A DNA stretch of 64,000 nucleotides from Synechococcus sp. PCC 7335 (GCF_000155595.1 NZ_DS989905.1:265890-329889), one strand, 5' to 3'; positions 8,155 to 17,365 are shown, numbered from the stretch's first letter. The notes: generated by a model not told the origin, from the sequence alone. Numbers and translations: made by a program.

Positions 8155-9357
8155 TTATCTCAATCTCACAGGTTCGGCGTCCGTTCTTACTCGATACAAA
8201 GCATAGGGCTTCTGCCTCATATCTTCTCCGTAGTTAAACCCTGGCTGACGATGAAGTTGGTTTGAAATGAAGTAAAGGTAGCCATTGCTGGCAAGTGACA
8301 ATGTATCTGGCCAGAGTGCAGATGGGTTGTGTACCAGAGTCTCTAAAGATCCATCAGGTTGCCGGAGCATAATGCTGTTGTCTTCATAGTTAGTCAGATA
8401 GAGCTGATCTGCTGTATTAGCCTCTAAGCCGTCAGAGGCAAACCCTAAGTCTCCGTGGTCTTCTATAGTTGCAATGATGTCCTCATCGGTTGCTGCTGGG
8501 TCGGATAGCAAATTTGCGTCAATGCTATATAAATGCCGTCCTGAGAGCACTCGATAGAAGAGCCGACTGCCGTCAGCGCTAATCGCTATTCCATCTGCAC
8601 CAATTGTCATATGGCTAGTTTCACCAGCAGCTGACCTATTCAAGAGAGCCTCACTCTCCACAATAGGCGTAAAATTTGGCTCTGGTAGCGTAGAGCTGTG
8701 CTGATGAAGCCGCCGCCAGCTGTTCCCAGAAGCTAAATCTACAACAATTAGGCCATTATCCCCGACAGTAGAGGAATCAGTAATATACGCAATGCCTGAC
8801 TCACCTCGCTGTAAGTCAAATCGCACGTCGTTTAAGTAGCTAGTCGGCATCGCTACATCCGTTGGCAGCAGAATCGTTTTGACGACTTCATTGGTGGCTA
8901 GGTCAATCGCCACTAACTTAGGGCCGTTCTCCGGCGGCTCTCCAAACTCTATTCGCGCAGCGTCCAACGCCCATAGCCAGTTATTAGGTGCTACTACGAC
9001 ACTCTGTACTGATACCAGGCTTTCAGCAGCAGCGCCCTCTGGTTCATTGATCTCACTACTCGGATATGCGATCGCTTCACCGTCAACAACCTCACCCACA
9101 GTAAAGGGGACCTCATCACCCCATCGTGGAAAGGTAACGAAAATTCGTCCGTTATCTGAAACCGTCACGCCAGCAGGCATAGGACCACTAAAAGTCGCTA
9201 CCGTCTCTAGTTCTCCCGCTAGATGCTCTGTCGCGATTGGACTAATCATTAGGTTATCAGTGGTTTCTGCTTTTGAGGGATGAACCCAGATAGTTGGTAG
9301 AGATATAGCAGACAGAAAGGCTAAAGTCGTTGCTAAAATAGAGAAATGAGGTCTCAT
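8155..9357 (-). CDS. Exported yellow/major royal jelly-type beta-propeller protein
   Basis: A 400-residue protein with a signal peptide (FSILATTLAFLSAISLP, cleavage near SKAET). The mature part matches the MRJP/yellow family: VSDNGRIFVTFPRWGDE, VVAPNNWLWALDAAR, LNDVRFDLQRGESGIAYITD, IAISADGSRLFYRVLSGRHL, LYLTNYEDNSI and DTLSLASNGYLYFISNQLHR. These are the blades of a six-bladed propeller. Bacterial members are uncharacterised exported proteins; a sugar-lactone or amine ligand is possible but unproven. It probably resides in the periplasm. The start at ATG 9357 places the basic residues directly before the hydrophobic core. It is transcribed alone. Confidence 0.82.
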   Translation of the reverse strand: MRPHFSILATTLAFLSAISLPTIWVHPSKAETTDNLMISPIATEHLAGELETVATFSGPMPAGVTVSDNGRIFVTFPRWGDEVPFTVGEVVDGEAIAYPSSEINEPEGAAAESLVSVQSVVVAPNNWLWALDAARIEFGEPPENGPKLVAIDLATNEVVKTILLPTDVAMPTSYLNDVRFDLQRGESGIAYITDSSTVGDNGLIVVDLASGNSWRRLHQHSSTLPEPNFTPIVESEALLNRSAAGETSHMTIGADGIAISADGSRLFYRVLSGRHLYSIDANLLSDPAATDEDIIATIEDHGDLGFASDGLEANTADQLYLTNYEDNSIMLRQPDGSLETLVHNPSALWPDTLSLASNGYLYFISNQLHRQPGFNYGEDMRQKPYALYRVRTDAEPVRLR

Positions 9358-9504
9358 AAAACTAGGCCAAGGGCAGGAGCAAAGGTGCGTAATTTACATT
9401 CGAAGTGAACTCGGTTTCTTACATCATCGCGTGCGGTAGAATCTTGTTAAGTTAACAGTGTTGCCCTACCACAGTCAATCTAGAAAGGCACTGCTACGGT
9501 GTTT

Positions 9505-9900
9505 TTAAATTTCTCTTAGCTCTCCGTTCGCCCACTGCTGTTCAGCTTTCTCTATGAAGGCGGTTTCGTCTGCGTCCCATGCTAGCTTGGCGTTAGTCCC
9601 ATTGTTGTTGTAGAAGAGATACAGTTTATTATTGGTTATTGTGTAAGTCTCTGGGTTAATAGGGACAAGCTTACCTTCAGCGATCGCCTTCGCACAGAAG
9701 CCACCATATTGAGGACTATAGCGTTCAGGATCTTGCACAAACATAGCCTTGTTATCATCGCTTGAAAAATGATAGATCGCGCCCTTGTGAGTTACGCTCC
9801 TACTTGACTCTCCAGCTGTAGGATTACCTAAAAAGTAAGAGACGGGATCATAGCCCTGGATAGCGATATTTTGTTTAGTAAGATTCACTGGATGGTTCAT
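9505..9900 (-). CDS. YHS domain-containing protein
   Basis: A 131-residue soluble protein with the YHS signature GAIYHFSSDDNKAMF and the motif GYDPVSYF near residue 17, both hallmarks of the small bacterial YHS family found near metal-handling genes. The segment QYGGFCAKAIAEGKLVPINP supplies the conserved cysteine. No signal peptide is evident. It lies 125 nt downstream of the fatty-acid-hydroxylase-like gene on the same strand and may share its transcript. The function is unknown; metal binding is a family-level guess. Confidence 0.8.
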   Translation of the reverse strand: MNHPVNLTKQNIAIQGYDPVSYFLGNPTAGESSRSVTHKGAIYHFSSDDNKAMFVQDPERYSPQYGGFCAKAIAEGKLVPINPETYTITNNKLYLFYNNNGTNAKLAWDADETAFIEKAEQQWANGELREI

Positions 9901-10025
9901 GATGGATCTCTTCTTGATAGAAAGCCATGATAGAAAAACGCGGCCAGTGAAACCTTAAAGGAGCCTAAATTTATCGCTTGTTTGTGAAGCTTTCAAATCA
10001 CCGTTGAGTTGTTGTTACGGTAAAT

Positions 10026-10544
10026 CTACCACCAGCGAACTTGCAAGAACCCTTTATTAGATTTGTCTTTACCTATAGTAGATGACCATTCCACTGGTTT
10101 ATAAGTAGCGAAGATGCGATCCCACCAGTCAACGGCTATGCCAAAGTTGTGATGCCACTGATCGTACTGATGATGCACATAGTGAACAGGCATTATCATC
10201 CAAGCGCACTTTGCAGGGTTGTCGTGCTGTAGCTGATGGGAATAGGCAGCAAAGGCAGCGTAGAAGAGCGCACCAAGTGCATGACTCAGACCAACCATAC
10301 CTAATCCAATCTTCCACAACAGCAGGCAAATAAGTCCTACAAAAGGTAGTCCTGGCAGAACATAGTCTCGGAATTCACCCAATACGCCCTGTCCTGTGTT
10401 CAGCTGATGATGCTCAATATGAGAGGGACATAGGTGAGGCATCGTATGCATCAGGCGATGTGCCCAATATTCAGCCAAGCTAGCTAGGATGAACGCTAGG
10501 AGAAAAGATCCGGTTACCAGGGTAAGAAGAATAGTATTGCTCAT
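10026..10544 (-). CDS. Fatty acid hydroxylase/sterol desaturase-like membrane protein
   Basis: A 172-residue membrane protein with the histidine clusters of the diiron fatty acid hydroxylase superfamily: HRLMH (29-33), HIEHH (42-46), HQLQH (103-107), HYVHH (121-125) and HH (131-132). Hydrophobic segments at about 5-22, 62-80 and 84-101 anchor it. It would hydroxylate or desaturate a lipid or carotenoid at the membrane; the substrate is unknown. The length is at the short end for the family. The YHS gene follows on the same strand. Confidence 0.82.
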   Translation of the reverse strand: MSNTILLTLVTGSFLLAFILASLAEYWAHRLMHTMPHLCPSHIEHHQLNTGQGVLGEFRDYVLPGLPFVGLICLLLWKIGLGMVGLSHALGALFYAAFAAYSHQLQHDNPAKCAWMIMPVHYVHHQYDQWHHNFGIAVDWWDRIFATYKPVEWSSTIGKDKSNKGFLQVRWW

Positions 10545-10936
10545 AGTCGATCAGACGAAACTCAAGGGATAGTCGCAGCTTTCGGCAATGGGTTAAACCA
10601 GCAGGGTGGCAACACCGAGGCTTACAGTTATAAATTGAGAGACTGCAGCTAGACTACCTCACTTTTTGGATGATGTTCTGAACTTTCTTACTTTTGTTAA
10701 ACTTCTACCGGAGACGAAGCTGAGTTGCTTGAATCCAACCAAAGCACAGCTGCATCCAAATAACTGGGTCGATTTATCGTTACGCCATGAAGAAGCCGAT
10801 GAGTTACAGAGTCATCCCTCGGCCTTAAATTTTGTGATCTATCCTCTCCTCATCTCAGCAGATTCAACTGGTACAGCGACCCAAAACGCGATAAGAAAAG
10901 AAGTCAGGCTATAACGTTTGGCATTAAGCCAAAACC

Positions 10937-11395
10937 TTAGTGAGAGCCAAATCCTTTTGCTTTCTCTCTCTTTACTTTCCTGTGTTTGGTTCGCTCGTAG
11001 TTTACAGTCCTAAACGAAAGCTGGTTACTGCCTGGACTGTACAAGGTGTAGGTGGCCTGTCCTAGGCTGCGCCCGACTGAGCCGACACCGACGATGCGCC
11101 GGGGCGTTTTGCTTTGGTCTTGGGTAGGTTGAGGGCCGTCAAGGGTGGTGACGGTCGAGTGCAGTTGGGTGAGAGTGACCCAGCACTCAAAGGTGCGGAC
11201 TGAGCGTCCGCAGAAGAGATGGTTGGCATCTGCGCGAATAAGGCGATCGCACAGTTCAGTCGCAGGGGTTTCTGGCGTTAGCTCATCGGCATATCCCGCC
11301 ATGCTGCCATGAATCAGCAAACAGTCGCATTCGTGAAAGCCAAAGTGCTGCGATCGCCCCCCAACTATACCGGTTACACCTGATGAACTAGAGAA
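10937..11395 (-). pseudogene. Truncated metallophosphoesterase
   Basis: The frame is open from about 11395 and reads LLIHGSMAGYADELTPETP, then FCGRSVRTFECWV, RRIVGVGSVGRSLGQATYTL and a basic tail. This is the C-terminal half of a small calcineurin-like phosphoesterase. The N-terminal metal motifs (DxH, GDxxD) are missing, and the usual CGHSH or CGHTH has become CGRSV, losing both metal-binding histidines. I therefore read it as a decayed gene. ATG 11320 is available as a start but would give an inactive fragment. The preceding 10545-10936 holds only an unconvincing plus-strand frame. Confidence 0.6.
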
Positions 11396-11740
11396 TTAGT
11401 TATAGTTGAAGGGCTTCTGTTACAGGTAAATCAGGGTGCTAGCTGCTCAAGTTCTGGATCGTAGAAGGATTGAGCAGCCATTCATAGGTAACCTAGCGTC
11501 AACATAATTCTGGGGCGTCACTATGAGGTTCCTGATGGAGTAAGCGATGGTAGTTTATTTGCTGCTTAGCGTGGTTTTGTGGTTTCGCAAACTATGGGAT
11601 CGTGTTGAATGAGAGCAAACCTATCATCAAATCCTCATGCTCGCGTCATCAAGATTTAAGGTGTCAGGTTCACTCTAAGTGATACTTTGCAAAGGTAAAC
11701 TCCGCTTGAAAGCGGCATTGTGCAAGGGATAGAATAGCCT
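11396..11740. other. Intergenic region with a possible 21-aa membrane peptide
   Basis: Nothing of known family is seen. One tiny plus-strand frame at 11547-11612 starts with ATG 7 nt after GGAG and encodes a peptide beginning MVVYLLLSVVLWF and ending in a charged tail, the pattern of a single-pass small membrane protein. This is weak evidence. The remainder is presumably the promoter region of the GH13 gene. Confidence 0.25.
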
Positions 11741-13450
11741 ATGGCATCCACCATAACGGCAGATGTAAAAACCGATAGAGATTACCGCTGGTGGGAAGAG
11801 GGCGTTATCTATCAGGTGTACGCGCTGACTTTTTCAGACGCTGATGGGGATGGAATAGGGGATCTAAAAGGACTGATCGAGCGACTAGATTACTTGAATG
11901 ATGGCAATGAAGATAGCAATACTTGCCTGGGGATAGATGCAATTTGGCTCTCACCAGTAAATAAGTCTCCAATGGTGGATAACGGCTATGACATTGCTGA
12001 TTACAAGAGTATTTGCAGCACTTTTGGAGATCTGGATGACTTTGACACGCTAGTAGAAGAAGCGCATCGGCGCAAAGTCAAGATCATTATGGACTTGGTC
12101 GTAAACCACACGTCTGATCAGCATCCTTGGTTTGTTGAATCTAGTTCTAGTAGAGACAATCCGAAGGCAGATTGGTATTTGTGGCAATCGGCAGAAGGTA
12201 GCCAAAAATTTCCTAACGACTGGCAATCATACTTTGGTGGACCTGGCTGGACATACTCTTCCGAGCGAGATCAGTTTTACTTTCACACATTCAACAAAAA
12301 TCAACCCGATATCAATTGGCATAATTCTGAAGTGCGAGCAGCCATCCACGACATTGTTCGATTTTGGTTAGACCGAGGCGTGGATGGCTTTCGCTTAGAT
12401 GCGTCTAGTGCCTACGTAAAAGACCCGTATTTTCGTAATAATCCACTGAAATACGGTGCTTCTGACAAGAACGATTACAATAACTATCATCACTTATACG
12501 ATAAGAACCTACCCGAAAACCACGTCATCATTCAAGAGATTCGAAAGGTTTTAGATGAGTATGGCGATCGCGTTCTCATCGGCGAAACATTTATTGATAG
12601 CTCACTACTCGAATCAATTATCTTTTACGGCAAAGATAACGACGAACTCCATCTACCTATCACATTCGAATTTCCGTTTAGTCCTTGGTATCCCGGATAT
12701 TTGCAGCGAAAAGTTGATAAAGTCGAGAGACTTACACCATCAGGTGCTTGGCCTACCTACTTTTTAGACAATCACGACATTCCTCGCCATTTGTCACGGT
12801 GGATTCAGTGTAGTTTGTGCGTAGATTCGACCGCGATCGCCAAAGCAGCAGCCACTTTGCTAATGACAGTACGCGGCACACCCATCCTTTATTATGGGCA
12901 AGAATTAGGCATGGAGGATAACACAGACATCCCTACGGAAAAGCAACAAGATGACGCGATTAGAAAGAGTAGCACTGGAGAAACTCCCCCACCTCGTGAT
13001 GGTGCACGGACACCCATGCAGTGGGATAACTCCATCCACGCGGGGTTTAGTTTTGGTAAGGATGTTGAACCTTGGCTGCCCGTACACAAAAACTACACTG
13101 AGTGTAATGTCGCCTCTGAGCTAAAAGATCCAGATTCAATCTTGAATTTTTATCGACAGTTAATTCGAGTACGAAAGCAAAGTGCTGCGCTAAGGCGAGG
13201 AAACTGTAGATTTCTGATTCATTATCCCCACGAACACTTAGCATATCTAAGAGAGTATAAAGATGAGACTGTACTAGTTGCGATTAATTTTAGCTATGAG
13301 CAGCCATTTGCAACAGATGTAGAGATTGATTGCACTGGCTGGACAGTCTTAATTTCTACAGATTACGAGACGGATAAGATCATTGATCTATCCGATAGCC
13401 TTCAATCGTTTGAGGTGTCTGTATTATCCAAGCGTAATTATCGTTTGTAG
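11741..13450 (+). CDS. GH13 alpha-glucosidase/oligo-1,6-glucosidase-type enzyme
   Basis: A 569-residue cytosolic glycoside hydrolase of family GH13. The start of the barrel reads EGVIYQVYALTF, followed by the calcium-type loop DADGDGIGD (33-41). The catalytic set is complete: nucleophile D220 in GFRLD, acid/base E282 in IGETF and the transition-state stabiliser D346 in FLDNHD; DLVVNH near 118-123 is conserved region I. A short beta-sandwich domain closes the protein. It cleaves terminal alpha-glucosidic bonds in oligosaccharides or sucrose/trehalose-like sugars; the subfamily is uncertain. The start at ATG 11741 is preceded by AGGGAT. No sugar transporter or regulator adjoins it. Confidence 0.88.
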   Translation: MASTITADVKTDRDYRWWEEGVIYQVYALTFSDADGDGIGDLKGLIERLDYLNDGNEDSNTCLGIDAIWLSPVNKSPMVDNGYDIADYKSICSTFGDLDDFDTLVEEAHRRKVKIIMDLVVNHTSDQHPWFVESSSSRDNPKADWYLWQSAEGSQKFPNDWQSYFGGPGWTYSSERDQFYFHTFNKNQPDINWHNSEVRAAIHDIVRFWLDRGVDGFRLDASSAYVKDPYFRNNPLKYGASDKNDYNNYHHLYDKNLPENHVIIQEIRKVLDEYGDRVLIGETFIDSSLLESIIFYGKDNDELHLPITFEFPFSPWYPGYLQRKVDKVERLTPSGAWPTYFLDNHDIPRHLSRWIQCSLCVDSTAIAKAAATLLMTVRGTPILYYGQELGMEDNTDIPTEKQQDDAIRKSSTGETPPPRDGARTPMQWDNSIHAGFSFGKDVEPWLPVHKNYTECNVASELKDPDSILNFYRQLIRVRKQSAALRRGNCRFLIHYPHEHLAYLREYKDETVLVAINFSYEQPFATDVEIDCTGWTVLISTDYETDKIIDLSDSLQSFEVSVLSKRNYRL

Positions 13451-13610
13451 ATGAGTTGAGTATGGGAAGGAGAGTTAGCAAAGGCATTCGCTCATGCTAA
13501 CGAAATAAAGCACATAGTTCGTCTGTTTGGCTCAAAAGGAAAAGAAGTAATAGAGCCTTTCTAGGGAATGCTGATCATAAACATACCCATTCACATCGAT
13601 CTTATTCAAT

Positions 13611-14072
13611 ATGGATGCTAAAACAACCGTTGGAATAGGGCTTGCAGCTAGTAATCCTATCTTTCACGCTGCCGCTATTGCTGCTGGCGTTGCCAAGACA
13701 GGCACCGCTATTGGCACCCTACATGGTGCTGCTCAGACCAGTGCCACTGCAGCATGGGTAGGATTTGGCAGTATGAAGGTGGGACTGTTTGTGATGAACG
13801 CTTTTCCCATCATTGGTGGCCTCCTGATTCTAGATAGTCTCTGTGGATCGGACCACGGCTCTCCGCTTATCGATTGGTACGAGGAAGCTTGGAAGAAATA
13901 CGAAGCTCAATGCGAGATGGAAGAACTCAAAAAGGAAGTCGATGTAGATCCTGACCACCGAGTGACTGTCACAAGGGAGCCGTCCTCTCTAGCGCAGCAA
14001 GAAGCTTTGTTTCTAGCTTTAGAAGTAGAACATGAGCTCTATCAACTCAAGAAGAAGCTAGGACTGCTTTGA
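13611..14072 (+). CDS. Small hypothetical protein with Gly/Ala hydrophobic segment
   Basis: A 153-residue protein of unknown function. Residues 1-80 are rich in Gly, Ala and Thr and amphipathic to hydrophobic (GVAKTGTAIGTLHGAAQTSA, then WVGFGSMKVGLFVMNAFPII), similar to Gly/Ala-rich segments found in many bacterial membrane-interacting proteins. Residues 85-153 are charged, with a predicted helical or coiled end (ALFLALEVEHELYQLKKKLG). There is no signal peptide. No neighbour suggests a role. Confidence 0.55.
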   Translation: MDAKTTVGIGLAASNPIFHAAAIAAGVAKTGTAIGTLHGAAQTSATAAWVGFGSMKVGLFVMNAFPIIGGLLILDSLCGSDHGSPLIDWYEEAWKKYEAQCEMEELKKEVDVDPDHRVTVTREPSSLAQQEALFLALEVEHELYQLKKKLGLL

Positions 14073-14136
14073 GCGCTGCCTCGAGCACTGAGTGGGCCCA
14101 GTCGTTATCTAACTGGGCTATTATGAAATAAATATT

Positions 14137-14148
14137 GACCAATTGGTC
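14137..14148. promoter_or_regulatory. GACCAATTGGTC palindrome, TetR-like operator
   Basis: A perfect 12-bp palindrome, of the kind bound by TetR-family repressors, lies 28 nt before a ribosome binding site (GAGGGGA) and an ATG at 14177. The open frame there stops after 16 codons. The operator therefore seems to be left over from a gene that has been lost. No TetR gene is present in the window. Binding is inferred from symmetry only. Confidence 0.4.
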
Positions 14149-14176
14149 TAAGTTATTTATTGTAACGAGGGGAACA

Positions 14177-14227
14177 ATGAAAGCTTGCTGGTTACAACAG
14201 AAACAGCAAAGAATGCCTGCTTATTAG
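14177..14227 (+). pseudogene. 5' stub of a lost gene (16 codons)
   Basis: A good Shine-Dalgarno (GAGGGGA, 6 nt before ATG) starts a frame that reads MKACWLQQKQQRMPAY and then stops. Together with the palindrome upstream this looks like the promoter and first codons of a gene whose body has been deleted. The convergent DUF6653-like gene ends 12 nt further on, marking the probable breakpoint. It could also be a tiny leader peptide. Confidence 0.3.
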
Positions 14228-14238
14228 CTGGAGTCCCC

Positions 14239-14751
14239 TTATTCCTTCAACCAAGACTCGTAAACCGGATTGGTGTGCTTCATGTCTTCGTATATCCAGA
14301 CCATGCGATCGCAAAACCACGTTTTGGGCAGAACGACTCCTATGATACCTGCGATAGTTGCCCAGAAGTTCAGACTAAACAGTCCATAGCTCCAAATTAA
14401 CAAACCAATCAATGACATCAGTGTCAAAACATTTGCCGCTCGTAGATGGTGCTGTGGAATATTAACTTTCTGTCTATCAAGAAAAATACGTTCGCCAAAA
14501 GTTGCCTTTGCTCCCCAATTATTGGTAGAGGTTGGTGCTGGGAATGCCCGTGGGTTATACCAGATCCAAAAAAGGACTAGGCCGATAGGCACTAGCGCAT
14601 ACCAGCCTAGCCAAACTCGACTCCATATTGCCAGACTAATCAGTGGTACAACCGTAAAGATCCGAGTCCAAACGCTCCAAGGGCTGGCATGCCTTTGCCA
14701 GGTTTGGTCATTCATGGTCATCAGGCGCTCGGCTCGATCAAAAATATCCAT
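14239..14751 (-). CDS. Membrane protein resembling DUF6653
   Basis: A 170-residue integral membrane protein with four hydrophobic stretches: two near residues 30-66 (IFTVVPLISLAIW, YALVPIGLVLFWIWYNPRAF) and two near 108-142 (VLTLMSLIGLLIWSYGLF, FWATIAGIIGVVLPK). Conserved-looking motifs are RHASPWSVWTRI, WGAKATFGERIFLDR and WFCDRMVWIYEDM. The pattern matches my memory of the DUF6653 family. Function is unknown. It stands alone downstream of the telomere resolvase gene on the same strand, with a 131-nt gap. Confidence 0.65.
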   Translation of the reverse strand: MDIFDRAERLMTMNDQTWQRHASPWSVWTRIFTVVPLISLAIWSRVWLGWYALVPIGLVLFWIWYNPRAFPAPTSTNNWGAKATFGERIFLDRQKVNIPQHHLRAANVLTLMSLIGLLIWSYGLFSLNFWATIAGIIGVVLPKTWFCDRMVWIYEDMKHTNPVYESWLKE

Positions 14752-14882
14752 TAAACCTACCTGTCTAGTTTTCTTTGTCAGAGGAATTGCCTTACTGTTC
14801 CTCTATATTCATTCTCACTGTTCCTTTATATTCATCAATGACTATGTTCATCTATGAAGCAAGATTGCTCTCATCCCCTTAT

Positions 14883-16817
14883 CTACTTCCTAATACCGAG
14901 CGCAGCCTTAAGCTGTTCAATATCTTTGCCACGGTTCGCCATGCGTCCATAGAGACCGTAGTTATCGTGATGTTCCTTCAATTCATCTGCCATCTCCCCC
15001 TCGAGTACTCTTTTAATGATGGCCTGATTACGAGTCGTTAACTGCTTAAGGGTAGATTGGTTGATCAACCACCTTTCGCTGTCATCGGTAGCCTGCTGGT
15101 CGTTATATTGCATAATCTCGCGAATAAGATTGGCGACTTCACGTTCGACCTGATCGGAGTAATTCTGCTCTTTAGCGGGTTTCTTGGCAGCTACCGTCCG
15201 ATTCTGTTGGGTAGTTGATTGTGTCTGAACTTCCTTAGTCTGCTGGTCTGTCCCAATCTGAGCTACCGTAGTCTGAGAATTCGCTTGATCATTCAGTGTG
15301 CCACCAAGAAGTTGTTGCAATTGTTGCAGTTGATGTTGAGCGGCCTCAAAGCGAACCAACTGAGCTTTGAGGCTCTCCCTATCATCATGCGCCTGCGCCA
15401 ACTGTTTTCTAAGGCGTTGATTTTCTTGTTTGAGATGCCCATTAAATTCATGCGCCATGGCTAGAGACTGTTCAATTATCTGACTAGTCCCTACTCCACC
15501 TACCATCTTCTCTGCCTCAGCGAGCTTAGCCCGTAGTTGACCGTTCCGTCGTTGCTCTTCCTCTAACCGCTGGTTGATCATCTCGATCTTCTCACCTAGT
15601 TCAATCGGCTGGCACCCTAGCGCATCGGCTAAAGAAATTGCCGTATCTGCTGCATCTAGGATCAGCTGCATCGTATCGTGCTGAGTCCCTAAACCTAGCT
15701 CACCTTGAATTGCCAACACCCGCTGCTTATCGCTCTCAGAAATACCAATCCGACTCATCACGACTTTCTCCTTTTCAATTACCTCTGTTGTTCTAAAAGC
15801 TGTAATTATCTGGACTCCTGGTTCATTCAGGCGCACTCCCTTCCTCTGTCCTCTGTGTGTAGCAATCACCTGGTCACTGATTTCATAGTCGAAGTAGTGA
15901 CGACTAGCAGCAAGCGATCGCCTCAGCTCAGTCCTGCCTTCCTCCAGTACTTTGTAATGGCCCTGAATCGCTGCTCTAAACTCCAATTCAGGCACATCTA
16001 CTGGACAGAACCAGAAAGTCGCAATTGTGCTGTACACAGACCTAAATAGATGAGTATAGAGATTATCTTTGCCGTCTCTAGCGGGGACTAAGTCTTTGAA
16101 GGAGCGATCACAAGCCTGAGCGATTGCATGACTATAGGCGCGGTTAATCTCGCGGTTACTCATACCCTCGGTATCAAGGAGCGATCGCAATCGTCTAGTA
16201 GCAGAGACAACGCTAGCCGCCTCAACCAGCGTTGGTAGCTCGAACTCTAAAGCAACAGCTTCACCGCGACGTTTGACCGCGCCAGTGAACCAGACAGACC
16301 ACTGAGAAGCTTGCTTAAACTGAGCGGTTTGAATCACCTCAGCAGCGCGTCGTCCGGTGGCTACTGCTAAGCCTGCTGCTAGTTCACTCCAGGACTCAGA
16401 CTGCAAGAGTACCGCCGCTCGCCGGGCAATCTCATCGGGGTCATTAAGCGGTTTAGCCGAGCGCTGCGATACCGCCTGTTCAGAAGGCATATTGATCATT
16501 GTCCATTCTTCTGGGTTAAAGCCCACATCGGCTAGCGCCGGATGATTCTGATCAATCGCTTTAAGCACCCGTCTAACATCGGTGATGGGGTTCTTCTGCT
16601 GGCTAGGTGTGCTCAACCCTCGCTGTGCCATTCGTTCTTTAACTAAGACATCCCACTGCTGAGCCTGGTGGTGTCCATCAGCCGTATCAGCGACATCGAC
16701 AACTTGAGGTAATAGCTCTCTCAGTAGCGACTTTAGCCACTCAGTAGAGCATTGCGCGATCGCCTCCTCCCAGTTGTGTTTGAGTGTTGTCATCATTGCC
16801 GTAGTGGCGATAGGCAT
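14883..16817 (-). CDS. Telomere resolvase (protelomerase) family protein
   Basis: A 644-residue protein of the telomere resolvase family, enzymes related to tyrosine recombinases that cut inverted-repeat junctions and seal hairpin ends. Candidate catalytic residues are visible: R156/R157 in AVATGRRAAEV, K182 in FTGAVKRRG, H256 and R259 in YTHLFRSVYSTIATF, H287 in QGHYK, and Tyr308 or Tyr311 in ASRHYFDYEI. This is the normal R-K-HxxR-H-Y order. Residues 1-110 form a helical N-terminal domain; 400-510 are coiled coil (EEEQRRNGQLRAKLAEAEK); a Gln/Thr-rich linker and a helical tail follow. Length is close to the phage enzymes (about 640), longer than the Agrobacterium and Borrelia ones. No phage or replication genes adjoin it. 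The 1.07 kb upstream region is full of inverted repeats. Activity is inferred. Confidence 0.8.
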   Translation of the reverse strand: MPIATTAMMTTLKHNWEEAIAQCSTEWLKSLLRELLPQVVDVADTADGHHQAQQWDVLVKERMAQRGLSTPSQQKNPITDVRRVLKAIDQNHPALADVGFNPEEWTMINMPSEQAVSQRSAKPLNDPDEIARRAAVLLQSESWSELAAGLAVATGRRAAEVIQTAQFKQASQWSVWFTGAVKRRGEAVALEFELPTLVEAASVVSATRRLRSLLDTEGMSNREINRAYSHAIAQACDRSFKDLVPARDGKDNLYTHLFRSVYSTIATFWFCPVDVPELEFRAAIQGHYKVLEEGRTELRRSLAASRHYFDYEISDQVIATHRGQRKGVRLNEPGVQIITAFRTTEVIEKEKVVMSRIGISESDKQRVLAIQGELGLGTQHDTMQLILDAADTAISLADALGCQPIELGEKIEMINQRLEEEQRRNGQLRAKLAEAEKMVGGVGTSQIIEQSLAMAHEFNGHLKQENQRLRKQLAQAHDDRESLKAQLVRFEAAQHQLQQLQQLLGGTLNDQANSQTTVAQIGTDQQTKEVQTQSTTQQNRTVAAKKPAKEQNYSDQVEREVANLIREIMQYNDQQATDDSERWLINQSTLKQLTTRNQAIIKRVLEGEMADELKEHHDNYGLYGRMANRGKDIEQLKAALGIRK

Positions 16818-16883
16818 GAGCTAGAAAGATGCTACGTTAAGTCCTCGACCGCGAAGCTAATTACATACGTTACTCTAGTATAC

Positions 16884-16960
16884 GCAAGCTATCAGATATA
16901 GAAACAAGTATATATGGATATATTAGGTGATTCGATGCCTAAACGGAATTGATAGCTTGC
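16884..16960. repeat. 11-bp inverted repeat with 55-nt spacer
   Basis: GCAAGCTATCA at 16884-16894 is the exact reverse complement of TGATAGCTTGC at 16950-16960. The spacer is AT-rich with TATATATGGATATAT in its middle. It begins 67 nt before the resolvase start codon on the minus strand, inside its probable promoter. It could be an operator pair or a hairpin in the leader RNA. Confidence 0.55.
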
Positions 16961-17059
16961 TAGGGTGCTAGAAGCCGCCAGGATAGGGCAGCAATCGTGT
17001 CGTACCACAACCCGCTAAACGTAGTAACGCTCTGAGATTACTGCAGATTTCTTCGTTTA

Positions 17060-17072
17060 GTTCTTGAAGAAC
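17060..17072. repeat. GTTCTTGAAGAAC palindrome (6-1-6)
   Basis: A perfect 13-bp palindrome with a single central base. Such symmetry is typical of a dimeric regulator site, but it does not match the LexA, NtcA or Zur consensus. It lies 243 nt upstream of the resolvase start. Confidence 0.35.
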
Positions 17073-17365
17073 AGCAAGGTAGTTCGACTGTTCCTATCGT
17101 GTTTCAGCACGATCACCCTCATTGCCTGTTATTCACTAGAGAGCAATCACCCGTCTCTCTGCTTCATTTCCGGAGGATCGCCCGCCGTTCTGCTAGCTCT
17201 GCGCGATCGCCCGTTGTTAGTCGTGCAGTAGCACTAAGAGGTCGTAAACAGCGAAGGGGCTTCTAGTCCGATGTCGAGAGCCAAAGGAGAATAACGGTCT
17301 GTGAATTAGCAGGCCATAGCTTCATAGTCTCTGCCGTGCCTAGTAGCTATCTTGCCGCACTGATA

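Noticed and set aside
10666-10914. An 82-codon plus-strand frame
   Set aside because: No ribosome binding site, no recognisable motif and mixed composition; probably chance.
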